From positions 1,178,001-1,242,000 of the forward strand of contig NZ_LR026983.1 of the NCBI RefSeq assembly GCF_900604345.1: 64,000 nt of DNA. The letters run 5' to 3'. The position numbers were made by a program, and so were the translations under genes. The DNA is from Maliibacterium massiliense. GTDB lineage: Bacteria; Bacillota; Clostridia; Christensenellales; Maliibacteriaceae. Below are positions 35,598-43,211 of this stretch, in pieces; position 1 is the first letter of the stretch, and each line of letters opens with the position of its first letter. The notes beneath the pieces were generated by a model. The model saw only the letters and a list, made by a program, of their open reading frames with translations. It was not told where the DNA came from and made no database searches.

Positions 35598-36149
35598 ATG
35601 CGGACGTTTTCCACGCGCAGCCTGGCGCGCATGAGTCTCTTTGCCGTGCTGACGGCAATCTTTGCCCAGATCGTCTTTCCCGTGCCCTTTACGCCGGTGC
35701 ACTTCTCCCTGTCGATCATGGGGGTGTTCCTCTGCGGAGCGCTGCTGCCCAAGGGGCAGGCGGCGCTCTCCCAGATCGTCTATGTGCTGATGGGCGTGGT
35801 AGGCCTGCCGGTATTCGGTAAATTTACGGGCGGTTTGGGCGTGCTGATCGGCCCCACGGGCGGCTACATCCTCGCCTATCCCCTGATGGCCCTTGTGGTG
35901 GCGCTGTGCGTGGAAAAGTACAAGGGACGCGCCTCTTTTGCCCACGCGCTGGGCATGGGGCTGGCACTCATCATCCTGCACCTACTTGGCAGCGGCTATC
36001 TGGCCATCGTGGGCAGGATGACCTTTGTGCAGGCGCTGGCCGCGGGCACGCTCCCTTTTATCGCGCTGGATTGCGTCAAGGTGTTGGCCACAGCCGCCAT
36101 TGCGCCCACGCTGGCGCGCGCGCTGCAGCGCGCGCACATCGCCGCCTGA
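35598..36149 (+). CDS. bioY: biotin ECF transporter S component BioY
   Basis: Biotin-binding membrane subunit of an energy-coupling-factor transporter, 183 residues, about six membrane segments. Family segments seen: FPVPFTPVHFSLSIMGVFLCGALLP near the start, YVLMGVVGLPVF, GGLGVLIGPTGGYILAYP, and a late LPFIALDCVKV. The shared EcfAAT module is not in the window. The ATG used lies ten bases from AAAGGTG; another ATG is six bases upstream. Confidence 0.92.
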   Translation: MRTFSTRSLARMSLFAVLTAIFAQIVFPVPFTPVHFSLSIMGVFLCGALLPKGQAALSQIVYVLMGVVGLPVFGKFTGGLGVLIGPTGGYILAYPLMALVVALCVEKYKGRASFAHALGMGLALIILHLLGSGYLAIVGRMTFVQALAAGTLPFIALDCVKVLATAAIAPTLARALQRAHIAA

Positions 36150-36198
36150 TCTCTTCTCATTATAGCGCATTCTGCACACACCGCCTACCGGCGAACAA

Positions 36199-36235
36199 AA
36201 TGGGGAAGCGCCCTTTACAAAGGGCGCGCCCCCAT
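36199..36235. terminator. hairpin terminator between convergent genes
   Basis: AATGGGG with CCCCATT encloses GCGCCCTTT with AAAGGGCGC; the minus-strand side is followed by a short T-rich run. It can serve both bioY and the ABC operon. Confidence 0.65.
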
Positions 36236-36252
36236 TCGCGTCGCGTTGGCAT

Positions 36253-36903
36253 TTACAGATCCCACGCCTCAAAGCTGCGGGCGGCGCGCCGGTAGGCGTG
36301 CAGGCTCAGCAGCGCAAAGCCCGCCGCGCCAACGAGCAGTGCCAACCCCTTCTCCAGCATAAAGCGCGGATCGGGCGTGTCGAGCACATCCCGCACAAAG
36401 GGCACGGCGTGGGCGGAGACCTCCACCAGCACCATCGCGACAAACAGCGCCACGGTGCCCAGCAGGAAGGGGAGGCCCACCTTATCGGGATTTTTATAGT
36501 AGCGCACAAAAAATACGTCGTTGAACAGGCCCAGTTCCAGCAAGCCCACGCCCAACAGGGCGGTGTTTGCGTCCATGCCCACCAGGTTGACTGTATCGGG
36601 CTGGATGACCCCTTTGAGCAGCACGCACAGCCCCACCAGCAGCACCTGCGCGCATTCGATCAGCACGACGTTCAGCAGCCGCGCTTTGACAATATCCCGC
36701 TTGCGGATGGGCAGCAGCATGCTATAGTAGATATCCTGGTTCTCCCGTCCGTTTAAACACAGGAAGAAGACGCCCAGGCAGGTGTAGAAAAACACCACGC
36801 TGTAGGGGTAATTGGGAATCAGCACCATGGCTGAAAGGGCCAGAAACAGCGGTGCGGTGGGATGCATGGCCAGGCGCCATTCCTTGGCAAAGAGATGTTT
36901 CAT
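36253..36903 (-). CDS. ABC-2 type permease
   Basis: A 216-residue membrane protein with about six hydrophobic segments and no ATPase. Its N-terminal KEWRLAMHP and the following hydrophobic segments fit ABC-2 permeases paired with a YtrB-like ATPase. The ATPase gene lies 6 bases upstream in the same direction. The substrate is not known; related pairs respond to cell-wall stress or antibiotics, but no such link is visible here. Confidence 0.75.
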   Translation of the reverse strand: MKHLFAKEWRLAMHPTAPLFLALSAMVLIPNYPYSVVFFYTCLGVFFLCLNGRENQDIYYSMLLPIRKRDIVKARLLNVVLIECAQVLLVGLCVLLKGVIQPDTVNLVGMDANTALLGVGLLELGLFNDVFFVRYYKNPDKVGLPFLLGTVALFVAMVLVEVSAHAVPFVRDVLDTPDPRFMLEKGLALLVGAAGFALLSLHAYRRAARSFEAWDL

Positions 36904-36909
36904 CGCGCG

Positions 36910-37758
36910 TCACGCCCTTTCCATATGGATCATGATGGTCTCCAGATCCGCCGCGGACACCTGCTCGCCGGGCAAATGCAAGCAGGGCAGATCCTGTGCC
37001 CTTGCAAGCGCGCTGTAACCCGCGCGCGTGCGCTTGCAGCCGACCAGCTGCGCAGCCAGCGCGCCTGTGGGGGGCGCGTCTAAGCGCACCGCCCGGTAGC
37101 GCGCCAGAAAGTCCTCCATCCGCCCCTGGCCCACGATCGCACCGTTTTTGATGTAGATGATGTCATCGGCGCACTTTTCCAAATCCGAGGTGATGTGGGT
37201 GGAAAAGAGAATGCTCACCTTTTCTTCCGCCGCAAGCGTAAGAAAGATATCCAACAGCTCGTCACGCGAGACGGGGTCCAGCCCGCTTGTGGGCTCGTCG
37301 AGCAGCAGCAGCGTGGCGTGGTGGGAGAGTGCCAGCGCCAGCGCGTACTTGACCTTCATGCCCTCTGAGAGCATTTTGGGTGTCTTGCCCTCGTCCAGAC
37401 CAAACCGCTGCATGTAGCTGCGGTAGGCCGCGTCATCCCACTGCCGGTAGAAGCCGCGCGTCACCGCCGTGATCGCGCCGAGCTTTTTGGTGGGATAATA
37501 GTTGATGCCGCCCGTGACGAACCCGATGCGCTGCTTGATCTCCAGCTCATGGCCGGCAAAATCCATGCCGAAGAATCGGATGGTCCCGCCATCGGGGTGC
37601 ACCAGGTGCATCAGCGACTTGAGCGTGGTGGTCTTGCCCGCGCCGTTGCGCCCGATAAAGCCGGTGATCGCGCCCGGACGCAGGTCAAAGGACACGTCTT
37701 TGAGGGCAAACTGCGCGTAGCGTTTGCGCAGGTTGGATACGGATAGAACGTTCATCAT
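36910..37758 (-). CDS. ABC transporter ATP-binding protein (YtrB-like)
   Basis: A 282-residue ATPase: Walker A GRNGAGKTT near 36, signature MLSEGMK near 128 (degenerate against LSGGQ), Walker B LLLLDEPTSGLD near 152, H-loop STH near 186. The C-terminal 60 residues are an added domain. It partners the adjacent permease. Unlike many YtrB-type operons there is no GntR regulator next to it; instead there is a long leader of about 270 bases behind a consensus promoter. Confidence 0.88.
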   Translation of the reverse strand: MMNVLSVSNLRKRYAQFALKDVSFDLRPGAITGFIGRNGAGKTTTLKSLMHLVHPDGGTIRFFGMDFAGHELEIKQRIGFVTGGINYYPTKKLGAITAVTRGFYRQWDDAAYRSYMQRFGLDEGKTPKMLSEGMKVKYALALALSHHATLLLLDEPTSGLDPVSRDELLDIFLTLAAEEKVSILFSTHITSDLEKCADDIIYIKNGAIVGQGRMEDFLARYRAVRLDAPPTGALAAQLVGCKRTRAGYSALARAQDLPCLHLPGEQVSAADLETIMIHMERA

Positions 37759-38036
37759 GCCTTCCCTTTTCCGCCGGCCGCATTCACGTGCGGCCTGCTG
37801 GTGTCAAGCCTTCGGCGCCCGAAGCAGCCCGCCGCCGATGCGCACAGCGCCGCCACGGCTCCCCTTGCCTGGCGCAGCGCGTCACCTGCTGCAATGCGTC
37901 AACAGGCCATGCACGACCTTGGCAAGGTTTTTTCCCATCGCGCGCTTCCTAGATCAGGCCTAGGAAACGCTTTTTTGGTGACCAGCCATGGATTCTCCCC
38001 CCTTTGATGGTATGTCTAAACCCACTTGTTATACTA
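37759..38036 (-). other. long leader of the ABC operon
   Basis: About 270 transcribed bases before the ATPase gene. Near its 5' end the minus strand has AAAGGGGGGAG seven bases before an ATG that opens a frame of only nine codons. A CCTAGGCCTGATCTAGG partial palindrome lies near 37950-37970. It may be a regulatory leader or the remains of a lost regulator gene. Confidence 0.4.
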
Positions 38037-38064
38037 ATTATATATTTCCCGCTTGATCTGTCAA
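38037..38064 (-). promoter_or_regulatory. promoter of the ABC ATPase/permease operon
   Basis: Minus strand: TTGACA, 16-base spacer, TATAAT, both perfect. Confidence 0.8.
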
Positions 38065-38231
38065 TCTCCGGAGGCGCAAATGTCGCGCCATGCGCCCCGG
38101 ATATGCATACAGGCGTTCCAGCGTTTTGGTAAGGGACCACGTGCAGCAGACGGTACGCACGCGCTTCCCGTCCTGACGGGCAGCTGGGCGCGGCGCATTG
38201 CGCAGGTGCTGGAAACGCGCACACGACGAAA

Positions 38232-38614
38232 GCGATGCGCACAGCCTCCGTCCCGCCTTCGTGGCTCGCCGCTATGCCTACCAATGCAGCCTCATTCGGC
38301 CGAAAGGGGCAGTCGCCCCTGTAGCGCAGGCGATACGCACAGCCTCCGCCCCGCCTTCGTGGCTCGCCGCTATGCCTACCAATGCAGCCTCATTCGGCCG
38401 AAAGGGGCAGTCGCCCCTGTAGCGCAGGCGATACGCACAGCCTCCGCCCCGCCTTCGTGGCTCGCCGCTATGCCTACCAATGCAGCCTCATTCGGCCGAA
38501 AGGGGCAGTCGCCCCTGTAGCGCAGGCGATACGCACAGCCTCCGCCCCGCCTTCGTGGCTCGCCGCTATGCCTACCAATGCAGCCTCATTCGGCCGAAAG
38601 GGGCAGTCGCCCCC
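38232..38614 (+). repeat. four tandem 98-bp repeats
   Basis: Units begin at 38232, 38330, 38428 and 38526; the last is cut at about 38614, immediately before a -35 box. Copies 2-4 are nearly identical and copy 1 has a few changes. Each unit holds the palindrome TTCGGCCGAA and the hairpin AGGGGC-AGTC-GCCCCT. The period is not a multiple of three, so it does not encode a protein repeat. It is related in core sequence to the repeats at 53.6 kb. Confidence 0.93.
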
Positions 38615-38615
38615 G

Positions 38616-38645
38616 TTGACATGGGACAGGCGCAGGGGCTATTAT
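38616..38645 (+). promoter_or_regulatory. alaS promoter directly after the repeats
   Basis: TTGACA, 18-base spacer, TATTAT. The -35 begins within two bases of the last tandem repeat unit. The leader is about 70 bases, with no T-box element seen. Confidence 0.7.
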
Positions 38646-38723
38646 AAAGTAGGTTTTTCTATGCTTTTACGCGGGTGTTTTCCCGCTTGCACCCACTGTA
38701 CTTATAAAGGAGGACGCTTTACG

Positions 38724-40517
38724 TTGATTACCGCCAATGAACTGCGTGAGAAATTTTTAGCTTTTTTCCGTGAGAAGGGCCACGCTGTAATTCCCAGCGC
38801 GTCGGTCATACCGGAAAACGACCCCACGGTGCTCTTTACTACGGCGGGCATGCACCCGCTGGTGCCCTATCTGTTGGGCGCGCACCACCCCGAGGGCACG
38901 CGTCTGACGGATGTGCAAAAGTGCATCCGCACCGGCGACATCGACGAGGTGGGTGACGCATCGCACCTGACGTTCTTTGAGATGCTGGGCAACTGGTCGC
39001 TGGGAGACTACTTTAAAAAAGAGGCAATCAGCTGGAGCTGGGAATTCCTGACGGATAAAAAATGGCTGGGCCTGGATCCGGACCGGCTGGCGTTCAGCGT
39101 GTTTGCGGGGGATGCGGACGCGCCGCGCGACGAAGAATCCTACAACCTGTGGCGCAGCATGGGCGTTCAGGAGGACCATCTCTTTTACCTGCCCAAGAAA
39201 AACAACTGGTGGGGCCCCGCGGGCCAGACCGGCCCCTGCGGGCCGGACACGGAGATGTTCATCATCACGGACAAGGAACCCTGCGGGCCGGACTGCTCGC
39301 CGGCGTGCGACTGCGGCCGTTACCTGGAGATCTGGAACGACGTGTTCATGCAGTACAACAAAAAGGCGGACGGCACCTTTGAGCCGCTCGCCCAGCAGAA
39401 CGTGGACACGGGTATGGGCCTGGAGCGCACCATCGGGGTGCTGCAGGGGGTCTCGTCCGTGTACGAGACGGATTTGTTCGCGCCCATCATCGGGCACATC
39501 GAGGAGCTCTCCGGCAAAAAGTACGGCGCGAGCGAGGAAATCACCCACGCCATGCGCATTGTGGCTGACCACGTGCGCTCGGCGACGTTTATCCTGGGTG
39601 ACGAGCGGGGCGTGACGCCCTCCAATGTGGATCAGGGCTACGTGCTGCGCCGCCTGATCCGCCGCGCGGTGCGCTTCGGCCGCCAGCTGGAGATGCCCGA
39701 GGGCCTGACGGCCAAGCTGGCCGAAACCATTGTGGGCATGTACGCGCACGTGTACCCTGAACTTAGCGCGCGTAGGGATGTGATCACCGGCGAGCTGCTG
39801 CGGGAGGAACAGCGCTTTGCCCGCACGCTCAAGCAGGGCCTGCGCGAGTTTGAAAAGACGGCAAACCGCTTAGGCGGCGCGGATATGATCGACGGGGTGA
39901 GCGCGTTCCACCTCTACGATACCTTCGGCTTCCCCATTGAGATGACGCAGGAGATGGCGCGCGAGCGCAACCTCACCGTGGACATGGACGGCTTTGAAAA
40001 GGCCTTTCAGGAGCACCAGCAGAAGTCCCACGCGGGCGCGGAGCAGCGCTTCAAGGGCGGCCTTGCGGATTCCTCGGAGCAGACCGCGCGCCTGCACACC
40101 GCCACGCACCTGCTGCTGGCGGGCCTCAAGCACGTGCTATCGGACGACATCATGCAAAAAGGCTCCAACATCACGGCCGAGCGCCTGCGCTTTGACTTTA
40201 ACTTCCCCCGCAAGGTCACCCGCGAGGAGCTAGACCAGGTGGAGGCTTACGTCAACGACGCCATTGCCCAGGCCATCCCCGTGCAGATGCAGGAGATGAC
40301 GCTGGACGAGGCCAAGGCAAGCGGGGCCACGGGCGTGTTTGCGTCCAAGTACGGTGAACGCGTCAAGGTATACAGCGTGGAAGGCTTCTCCAAGGAAATC
40401 TGCGGCGGGCCGCACGCGGGCAACACCGCGGAGCTGGTCAGCTTTAAGATCAAAAAGGAGGAGAGTTCCTCGGCAGGTGTGCGCCGCATCAAGGCGGTCA
40501 TTGGCGTCAACAAATAA
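38724..40517 (+). CDS. alaS: alanine--tRNA ligase, short form without C-Ala domain
   Basis: Charges tRNA-Ala. The 597 residues carry the class II catalytic core (FFREKGHAVIPSASV, TGPCGPDTEMF, LEIWNDVFMQY, MGLERT) and the full editing site (H458-TAT-H462 and C560-GGP-H564), then stop where the editing domain ends. The usual oligomerising C-Ala domain (total about 870 residues) is absent. The first codon is TTG, ten bases after AAAGGAGG; no in-frame ATG is near. It may be a second, specialised AlaRS or the sole short enzyme. Confidence 0.9.
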   Translation: MITANELREKFLAFFREKGHAVIPSASVIPENDPTVLFTTAGMHPLVPYLLGAHHPEGTRLTDVQKCIRTGDIDEVGDASHLTFFEMLGNWSLGDYFKKEAISWSWEFLTDKKWLGLDPDRLAFSVFAGDADAPRDEESYNLWRSMGVQEDHLFYLPKKNNWWGPAGQTGPCGPDTEMFIITDKEPCGPDCSPACDCGRYLEIWNDVFMQYNKKADGTFEPLAQQNVDTGMGLERTIGVLQGVSSVYETDLFAPIIGHIEELSGKKYGASEEITHAMRIVADHVRSATFILGDERGVTPSNVDQGYVLRRLIRRAVRFGRQLEMPEGLTAKLAETIVGMYAHVYPELSARRDVITGELLREEQRFARTLKQGLREFEKTANRLGGADMIDGVSAFHLYDTFGFPIEMTQEMARERNLTVDMDGFEKAFQEHQQKSHAGAEQRFKGGLADSSEQTARLHTATHLLLAGLKHVLSDDIMQKGSNITAERLRFDFNFPRKVTREELDQVEAYVNDAIAQAIPVQMQEMTLDEAKASGATGVFASKYGERVKVYSVEGFSKEICGGPHAGNTAELVSFKIKKEESSSAGVRRIKAVIGVNK

Positions 40518-40529
40518 GCAACCGAATCA

Positions 40530-40575
40530 AAAGCAGCACCGCAGAGGGCTATCCCCCTTGGAAGCGGTGCTGTTT
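40530..40575 (+). terminator. alaS terminator
   Basis: AGCAGCACCGC with GCGGTGCTGTT arms, an inner AGGG/CCCT pairing, then a short T-run. Confidence 0.65.
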
Positions 40576-40619
40576 GCGCATACGGACCCCTATTTTTTTC
40601 ATAAGGAGGCATGATTTTC

Positions 40620-41504
40620 ATGGAACAGACCTACGCACTCTCCTGCGGCAAAGCGCGCGCCACGGCCACCACGCTGGGCGGGGAGCTGACCAGCTACGTC
40701 GCCGCAAACGGCGTACACTACCTGTGGGACGGCGATCCCGCGGTGCGCGCTACCCACGCCCAGATGATGTTCCCTATCGTGGGCTTTGCCATCGAGGACA
40801 CGGTGCGCATCGCGGGCGTGCCCTATCAGATTCCCAAGCACGGCTTTGCGCGCACCACCCCCTTTGTGCTGAAGGACAGGCAGGAGGACAGCATCACCTT
40901 CACCCTGCGCGCGGACGAGGACACGCAGCGCATGTACCCTTTTGCCTTTACGCTGGATACCACGCACCGCATCTTTGCGGATGGCTTCAGCACCACCTAT
41001 CGCATTGCCAACAACAGCAGCGCGCCCATGCCCATGTGTTTGGGCGGACACCCGGGCTTTCATTGCCCGCTGTTTGAGCGTGACGCGTTTGACGACTATG
41101 AGCTGGTCTTTGAGATGCAGGAAAGCGGTGTACTCGCCCAGGCCCCCACGGGCTACGTGGAGGGGTATGGCGTGTACGCGCCGCTTGCGGGCAAGGACCG
41201 CTTCACCCTGACGCACAGTGCATTTGACCACGACGCGCTGATCTTCAGCGACCTTGCCTCGCGCAGCGTGCGCATGCTGCGCAAAAAGGACGGGCGGGGC
41301 CTGCAGCTGGACTTTCCGGATTTTGACATCCTTGCGGTGTGGCAGGAGGCGTACAAGGACGCGCCCTACATCTGCATCGAGCCCATGAGTGGGCACTGCG
41401 CCTGCCTGGACGAGACGGGCAATTTTGAGGATAAGCCCTTTGTCAAGATCGTGCCGCCGGGAGGCGTGTACGAGGCCAGCTACCGCATGTGCGTGGTGGA
41501 CTAG
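40620..41504 (+). CDS. aldose 1-epimerase family protein (LacX-like)
   Basis: A 294-residue protein of the galactose-mutarotase fold. It has the early LGGELTSYVAANGVHYLWDGDP segment, KHGFARTTPF with the catalytic His, a LGGHPGFHCPL segment with the second His, and the CIEPMSGHC region near the end with the Glu. The LacX branch probably acts on sugar phosphates or other hexose derivatives. AAGGAGG precedes; the ATG ten bases from it was taken over one that abuts it. It is followed by a small membrane-protein gene 9 bases on. Confidence 0.85.
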   Translation: MEQTYALSCGKARATATTLGGELTSYVAANGVHYLWDGDPAVRATHAQMMFPIVGFAIEDTVRIAGVPYQIPKHGFARTTPFVLKDRQEDSITFTLRADEDTQRMYPFAFTLDTTHRIFADGFSTTYRIANNSSAPMPMCLGGHPGFHCPLFERDAFDDYELVFEMQESGVLAQAPTGYVEGYGVYAPLAGKDRFTLTHSAFDHDALIFSDLASRSVRMLRKKDGRGLQLDFPDFDILAVWQEAYKDAPYICIEPMSGHCACLDETGNFEDKPFVKIVPPGGVYEASYRMCVVD

Positions 41505-41513
41505 GGGCGCGCC

Positions 41514-41993
41514 ATGCTTGGGCATTTGGGGTTTTCCTACGTGGGGCTCGCATACCTTGTGATGCTCTTTACCCCCAACATCCTGTGGGCAAGGCCCCTG
41601 CCCGCGGGCTACGACAGCGCGGGGGAGCGCCGCGCGCTGGTGGCGCTGGAGCGCATCGGCCAGGTGGGCTGCACCGCGTGCGCGCTGTGCTTTGCCGATT
41701 TTAACCTGAAGCCGCTATCGCCCTGGAGCGCGTGGCTGGGCGTCTCCTTTGCGCTGATGCTGCTCTACGAGGCGGCGTGGATACGTTATTTTCGCGGGCC
41801 GCGCACGGTGGCGCGCTTCTACGCGCCGCTTTGGGGCATCCCGCTGCCCCTGGCCACGCTGCCGGTGGCCGCGTTTCTGCTGCTGGGCATCTACGGGCGG
41901 GTGATCTGGATGATCATCGCAAGCGTTGTGCTGGGCGTGGGGCATATCGGCATCCACGCGGGGCATGCGCGGGCACTGAAAAAAGATACATAA
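41514..41993 (+). CDS. conserved small membrane protein
   Basis: A 159-residue protein with four membrane segments (about 6-24, 50-80, 85-100 and 115-145). Its start, FSYVGLAYLVMLFTPNILWA, and the LERIGQV segment are typical of a widespread but uncharacterised Firmicutes family. It probably forms a unit with the epimerase gene upstream, ending at the hairpin that follows. Confidence 0.75.
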   Translation: MLGHLGFSYVGLAYLVMLFTPNILWARPLPAGYDSAGERRALVALERIGQVGCTACALCFADFNLKPLSPWSAWLGVSFALMLLYEAAWIRYFRGPRTVARFYAPLWGIPLPLATLPVAAFLLLGIYGRVIWMIIASVVLGVGHIGIHAGHARALKKDT

Positions 41994-41996
41994 CAG

Positions 41997-42036
41997 AACG
42001 CCCGCCTTTGCGCATGGCAAAGGCGGGCGTTGTTAT
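41997..42036 (+). terminator. intrinsic terminator
   Basis: AACGCCCGCCTTTG and CAAAGGCGGGCGTT arms around a short loop, then TGTTAT. Confidence 0.75.
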
Positions 42037-42076
42037 CTATATTGTCGTCCGTCCTACCCCCACAAATTTCAGCATA

Positions 42077-42100
42077 TAAAAAACCGCAGCAGGTTTGCTG
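42077..42100 (-). terminator. small terminator of the minus-strand miniprotein
   Basis: Minus strand: CAGCA-AACC-TGCTG followed by CGG and a T-run. It lies about 30 bases after the stop of the gene at 42132. Confidence 0.5.
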
Positions 42101-42131
42101 AATAAGCAAATAGCAAACAGACGGTATCTCT

Positions 42132-42314
42132 CTATTTTGGGGGCTCATCCTCTTCCATGTTGTCAAGCGCATATTTACAGCACTGCAATACGAGCAGGTT
42201 TAATGATATGTCATGCGCGCGCGCTTTTTCAACAAGCTGATCAAATAGTTTTTCCGGAAAACGAATCGTTCTTGAAATATTCGCATTGCGGAAATCACTC
42301 TCAATTTTGAACAT
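42132..42314 (-). CDS. ribbon-helix-helix miniprotein
   Basis: A 60-residue protein with SRTIRFPEKLFDQLVEKA, then HDISLNLLVLQCC and the C-terminal YALDNMEED. The basic beta strand (RTIRF) followed by two helices fits an Arc-type DNA-binding dimer. It is a paralogue of the genes at 26.7 and 42.9 kb. The start was set at the ATG after AAGGAGAGG. It lies in an AT-rich island. Confidence 0.7.
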   Translation of the reverse strand: MFKIESDFRNANISRTIRFPEKLFDQLVEKARAHDISLNLLVLQCCKYALDNMEEDEPPK

Positions 42315-42435
42315 GGCACCTCTCCTTATGCATCCTTGCACCCTTAATTATCACCATTTTCAAAACAATTAATATAACCGTTTTAGGTTTCATTATTAGT
42401 TATATTTGTGATATCATTCAAGGGAGGTGATGGAA

Positions 42436-42681
42436 ATGCCGCTCTATCTATCGTTATTAGAACACTTGCTCGCGCACTATGAGATGCAGATTACATTTCC
42501 ACAGTTACATCTGGATGCTTCACAGATCGTGGAGCAAACCTCCTATAAACTGCTGACGAAAATTCAGCAAATTATTGCAAACAAATGCTTCTCTGACGAA
42601 GAGTGCTTTGCGCGAATTGAGCAAATCGTCTCCGTACTGGAGGATGCGGGCTGTGACTGCGGCGGGCGGCATGATTTTTAA
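42436..42681 (+). CDS. small conserved protein with CDCGGRHDF tail
   Basis: An 81-residue protein with a helical body and a conserved C-terminus, CDCGGRHDF. I recall small Firmicutes proteins ending in GGRHDFG with no assigned function, some near phages and integrated elements. AGGGAGG lies eight bases before the chosen ATG. The last seven codons and the following 24 bases are repeated at 43135-43179, past the next gene. Confidence 0.6.
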   Translation: MPLYLSLLEHLLAHYEMQITFPQLHLDASQIVEQTSYKLLTKIQQIIANKCFSDEECFARIEQIVSVLEDAGCDCGGRHDF

Positions 42682-42700
42682 ACAACGTAAAAGCGCCGGC
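42656..42700 (+). repeat. direct repeat copy 1 (end of the RHDF gene)
   Basis: A 45-base segment from ACTGCGGCGGGC to AAGCGCCGGC, identical at 43 of 45 positions to 43135-43179. It covers the gene end and half of a terminator stem. The other half of the stem follows only the second copy. Confidence 0.85.
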
Positions 42701-42862
42701 TGCGTATTTTTCCCTTTACATTTGCCAGTATTTCTGCCAAATACACATATGCACCACTTTGCGTTATATCATTATCCTGATCCAGCGTGGATACGATAGC
42801 ACAGCCGCGATTCGTTGCGGCGCATGGAAAATACGCTTTGCATAAAGAAAAGGAGTAATGAT

Positions 42863-43051
42863 ATGCTTATCCCGAAACGCAAGAACAAAGCGCCCAGCGT
42901 GGCGCGCACCATTCGTTTTCCCGAGGCGCAATTTCAACAGCTTATGCAAACGGCGCAGGCGCACCATGTGTCGTTCAGCTATTTGGTGCGCTTATGCTGC
43001 ACATTTGCCATGGAAAACCTGGATGAATCGGACGATGACAAACGTGTTTAA
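42863..43051 (+). CDS. ribbon-helix-helix miniprotein
   Basis: A 62-residue paralogue of the miniproteins at 26.7 and 42.1 kb, with ARTIRFPEAQFQQLMQTA, then HHVSFSYLVRLCC and the ending AMENLDESDDD. AAAAGGAG lies seven bases before the ATG. It lies within a 479-base interval bounded by the 45-base direct repeats, as if carried in by duplication or insertion. Confidence 0.7.
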   Translation: MLIPKRKNKAPSVARTIRFPEAQFQQLMQTAQAHHVSFSYLVRLCCTFAMENLDESDDDKRV

Positions 43052-43134
43052 TGGCTGGAAACAAACATGCGCGCGCAGGATTTGCTTCCAGCCTCACTTG
43101 AATGTGGCTTGAAATGAACGCCCTCAAAAATAAC

Positions 43135-43179
43135 ACTGCGGCGGGCATCATGATTTTTAAACAACGTAAAAGCGCCGGC
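43135..43179 (+). repeat. direct repeat copy 2 (gene-end remnant)
   Basis: Second copy of the 45-base repeat. Read in frame it encodes GGHHDF and a stop, the end of a second CDCGGRHDF-type gene whose front is missing. It continues into a complete terminator hairpin. Confidence 0.85.
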
Positions 43180-43204
43180 GCAGTGATCTGCGCCGGCGCT
43201 TTAT
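43168..43204. terminator. bidirectional terminator
   Basis: AAAGCGCCGGCGCA with TGCGCCGGCGCTTT, a perfect stem flanked by A and T runs. It separates the miniprotein island from the convergent methyltransferase. Confidence 0.85.
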
Positions 43205-43211
43205 TCCCTGC

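Noticed and set aside
38382..38723. N-terminal extension of alaS through the 98-bp repeats
   Set aside because: The extension translates the repeats; promoter and ribosome site lie inside it, and the family N-terminus begins at the TTG at 38724.
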